The notes under the pieces: model-generated | Databases searched by the model: none | Seen by the model: only the letters and a program-made list of their open reading frames with translations | What the model was told of the DNA's origin: nothing | Translations under genes and position numbers: made by a program | Source of the DNA: an uncultured Sutterella sp. | GTDB taxonomy: Bacteria; Pseudomonadota; Gammaproteobacteria; Burkholderiales; Burkholderiaceae_F | DNA length: 64,000 nt | Assembly: GCA_900767875.1 (NCBI GenBank) | Contig: CAAGAT010000017.1 | Span: 1-64,000 of the forward strand | Direction: 5' to 3' | In this document: positions 62,716-64,000 of the stretch, in pieces | Position numbering within the stretch: position 1 is the stretch's first letter | Layout of the letters: each line of letters opens with the position of its first letter

Positions 62716-63726
62716 ATGAAAAAGATTCTTGCCCTTATGGCTGTTGGTTTGGTGATGTTCACCACGGTGATTGACAGTGCGGAAGCCGCCCGTCGTCTCG
62801 GCGGCGGCGCCAGCCTCGGTCGCTCGGCTCCGGCCCTGCGTCAGGCCGCGCCCGCGCCGCAGGCCCCGGGCCTGCAGGGGCAGGCCGCGCGTCAGAACGC
62901 CGCCTCCACCCAGAAGGCTCCCGCTGCGGCCAATGCTGCGGCCAATGCCGCCAAGCCCTCCATGATGCGCAACATCCTGATGGGGGCGGCCGCCGCCCTG
63001 GGTATCACGGCTCTTTTGAGCGCCCTGGGCCTGTCCGAAGGCCTCGGTCAGATCATCATGATCGTTCTGATGGCCCTCGTGCTCTTCTTTGTGGTGCGTA
63101 TGGTGCTCGGCCGCTTTGCCTCCCGCGCCGCCGGTGCCGGCGCCGCTTCGGCCGCCGCGCCGCGCGGCTACGCGCAGCAGGCGGAACCGGCGCAGAACAG
63201 CTACAGCCAGGCTCAGCCGCAACAGCCGGCTGCCGCCGAACCGGCCTTCAAGCCCGAAGCGATGGGCACCCGTGCGGGCAGCGTGATGGACATGTTCTCG
63301 CGCCAGGGTGAGGCCGCTCAGGGCCAGGCCGCCGACGGTCTGGAAATTCCGGCCGGCTTTGACGCCGAAGGCTTTGAAAAGGTCGCCAAGGAAAACTTCG
63401 TGCGCCTGCAGAAGGCCTGGGATACGGGCGACTACAACTCGCTGGCCGACTTTACGACCGACGAGCTCTTCATCGAACTGACGCACCGCCTGCGCGAGCG
63501 CGGCGGCGCCAAGCAGACGAGCGAGATCGTCAACCTCGACGTCAAGCTCCTGGGTGTGGCCAAGATGGCCGACGCGGCCGAACACATCGCCGTGGTCGAA
63601 TTCAAGGGCGCCATGAAGTTTGACGGCGAATTCGAACAGGTCGACGAGCGCTGGGTGCTCGTGCGCAAGGACGACGACTCGAGCGGCTGGCTGCTGGCCG
63701 GCATCGAGCAGGCCGACGCCCAATAA
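62716..63726 (+). CDS. Tim44-like domain membrane protein
   Basis: A 336-residue protein with a signal peptide (MKKILALMAVGLVMFTTVI...AEA), a glycine/alanine/glutamine-rich low-complexity region, a hydrophobic hairpin (ALGITALLSALGLSEGLGQ...VRMVLG) and a C-terminal Tim44-like domain (about 215-336; FVRLQKAWDTGDYNSLADFTT). The bacterial family is of uncertain role. AAGGA upstream fixes the ATG. Confidence 0.88.
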   Translation: MKKILALMAVGLVMFTTVIDSAEAARRLGGGASLGRSAPALRQAAPAPQAPGLQGQAARQNAASTQKAPAAANAAANAAKPSMMRNILMGAAAALGITALLSALGLSEGLGQIIMIVLMALVLFFVVRMVLGRFASRAAGAGAASAAAPRGYAQQAEPAQNSYSQAQPQQPAAAEPAFKPEAMGTRAGSVMDMFSRQGEAAQGQAADGLEIPAGFDAEGFEKVAKENFVRLQKAWDTGDYNSLADFTTDELFIELTHRLRERGGAKQTSEIVNLDVKLLGVAKMADAAEHIAVVEFKGAMKFDGEFEQVDERWVLVRKDDDSSGWLLAGIEQADAQ

Positions 63727-63748
63727 CGCGCGACGACGCCCGATCCAC

Positions 63749-63786
63749 AAACCGCCGACGGCTGCGTGCCCGAGGCGGTTTTTTTC
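63749..63786 (+). terminator. Terminator of the Tim44-like gene
   Basis: AACCGCC and GGCGGTT arms followed by seven T residues. Confidence 0.8.
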
Positions 63787-63894
63787 GATCGCACAAAGCT
63801 GCGTGCCGATGGCACAATTGAGGCGAAGTTTTTACCCACCCCGCCCGAATCCCACCGAAAGACAAAAGGGCGCATCACAAAAGGATCCACCGTC

Positions 63895-64000
63895 ATGATC
63901 AACGTCGTTATTCTCGCCGCGGGCCAAGGCAAGCGCATGCGCTCGAGCCTGCCCAAGGTGCTGCAGCCGCTGGCCGGCACCCCGATGCTCGGTCACGTGC
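63895..64000 (+). CDS. glmU: Bifunctional UDP-GlcNAc pyrophosphorylase/glucosamine-1-phosphate acetyltransferase (5' part)
   Basis: The first 35 codons, cut by the window end: MINVVILAAGQGKRMRSSLP with PKVLQPLAGTPMLGHV after it. This is the nucleotidyltransferase loop of GlmU, which makes UDP-GlcNAc for peptidoglycan and lipopolysaccharide. AAAGGA ribosome site upstream. Confidence 0.9.
   Translation, partial: MINVVILAAGQGKRMRSSLPKVLQPLAGTPMLGHV

Noticed and set aside
1..64000. CRISPR array or rRNA operon
   Set aside because: No direct repeats with regular unique spacers and no 16S/23S/5S signatures were seen. The only RNA gene recognised is tRNA-Arg(CCG).

Overview
The window is a GC-rich, gene-dense bacterial chromosome segment around the replication origin. 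Gene content and order point to an anaerobic or microaerophilic betaproteobacterium of the Burkholderiales, most likely Sutterellaceae (Sutterella/Parasutterella type); this is inference from gene order and family resemblance, not from a search. Pointers are the mnmE, mnmG-rsmG, parA-parB, atpIBEFHAGD(C) order, a dacC-DUF493-lipB-lipA locus, a betaproteobacterial general porin, a DUF3683 dehydrogenase, and a periplasmic flavoprotein reductase paired with a tetrahaem cytochrome. MenA and UbiE together imply menaquinone synthesis.

Layout. 1-0.3 kb: right end of a decayed IS200/IS605 element. 0.46-5 kb: a Crp/Fnr-type regulator, a porin, then a Tat-exported FAD reductase and its tetrahaem cytochrome (an anaerobic respiratory module). 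5-8.7 kb: gatCAB and a DUF805 membrane protein on the minus strand. 8.9-19.7 kb: RlpA, IlvA, a 1308-residue FAD/Fe-S dehydrogenase, a HIT hydrolase, the birA-coaX-SPOR operon and an alpha/beta hydrolase. 19.7-23.8 kb: a PBP5-like protein that has lost all its catalytic motifs, DUF493, lipB, menA, lipA. 23.9-25.4 kb: a BON-domain lipoprotein and a second Crp-like protein. 25.4-26.1 kb: a DnaA-box-rich, gene-free stretch where the strand composition flips, called here as oriC. 26.2-34.5 kb: a FadH-like flavoprotein, a 5'-nucleotidase, gyrB, dnaN and dnaA, all on the minus strand. 35-39.6 kb: rpmH-rnpA-yidD-yidC, then mnmE and a small membrane protein. 39.7-41.4 kb: thiC. 41.5-44.1 kb: nine parS sites, interrupted by a wrecked IS3-family element. 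44.3-49.5 kb: mnmG, rsmG, marC, parA, parB. 49.6-56.7 kb: the F1Fo ATP synthase operon. 56.9-64 kb: a universal stress protein, DUF167, hemE, a second DnaA-box region, priA, tRNA-Arg(CCG), DUF971, ubiE, a Tim44-like protein and the start of glmU.

How the parts work together. The window holds most of the origin-proximal chromosome machinery: initiator (DnaA), clamp (DnaN), gyrase B, origin, ParA/ParB with their parS cluster, and PriA with its own DnaA boxes. The main surprises are that the origin-like region lies about 7-9 kb from dnaA, on the far side of dnaN and gyrB, so that these genes would be read against the fork; that an IS element sits inside the parS array; that the PBP5 homologue in the canonical dac locus looks catalytically dead; and that the flavoprotein reductase lacks the histidine used by fumarate reductases, so its substrate is open.
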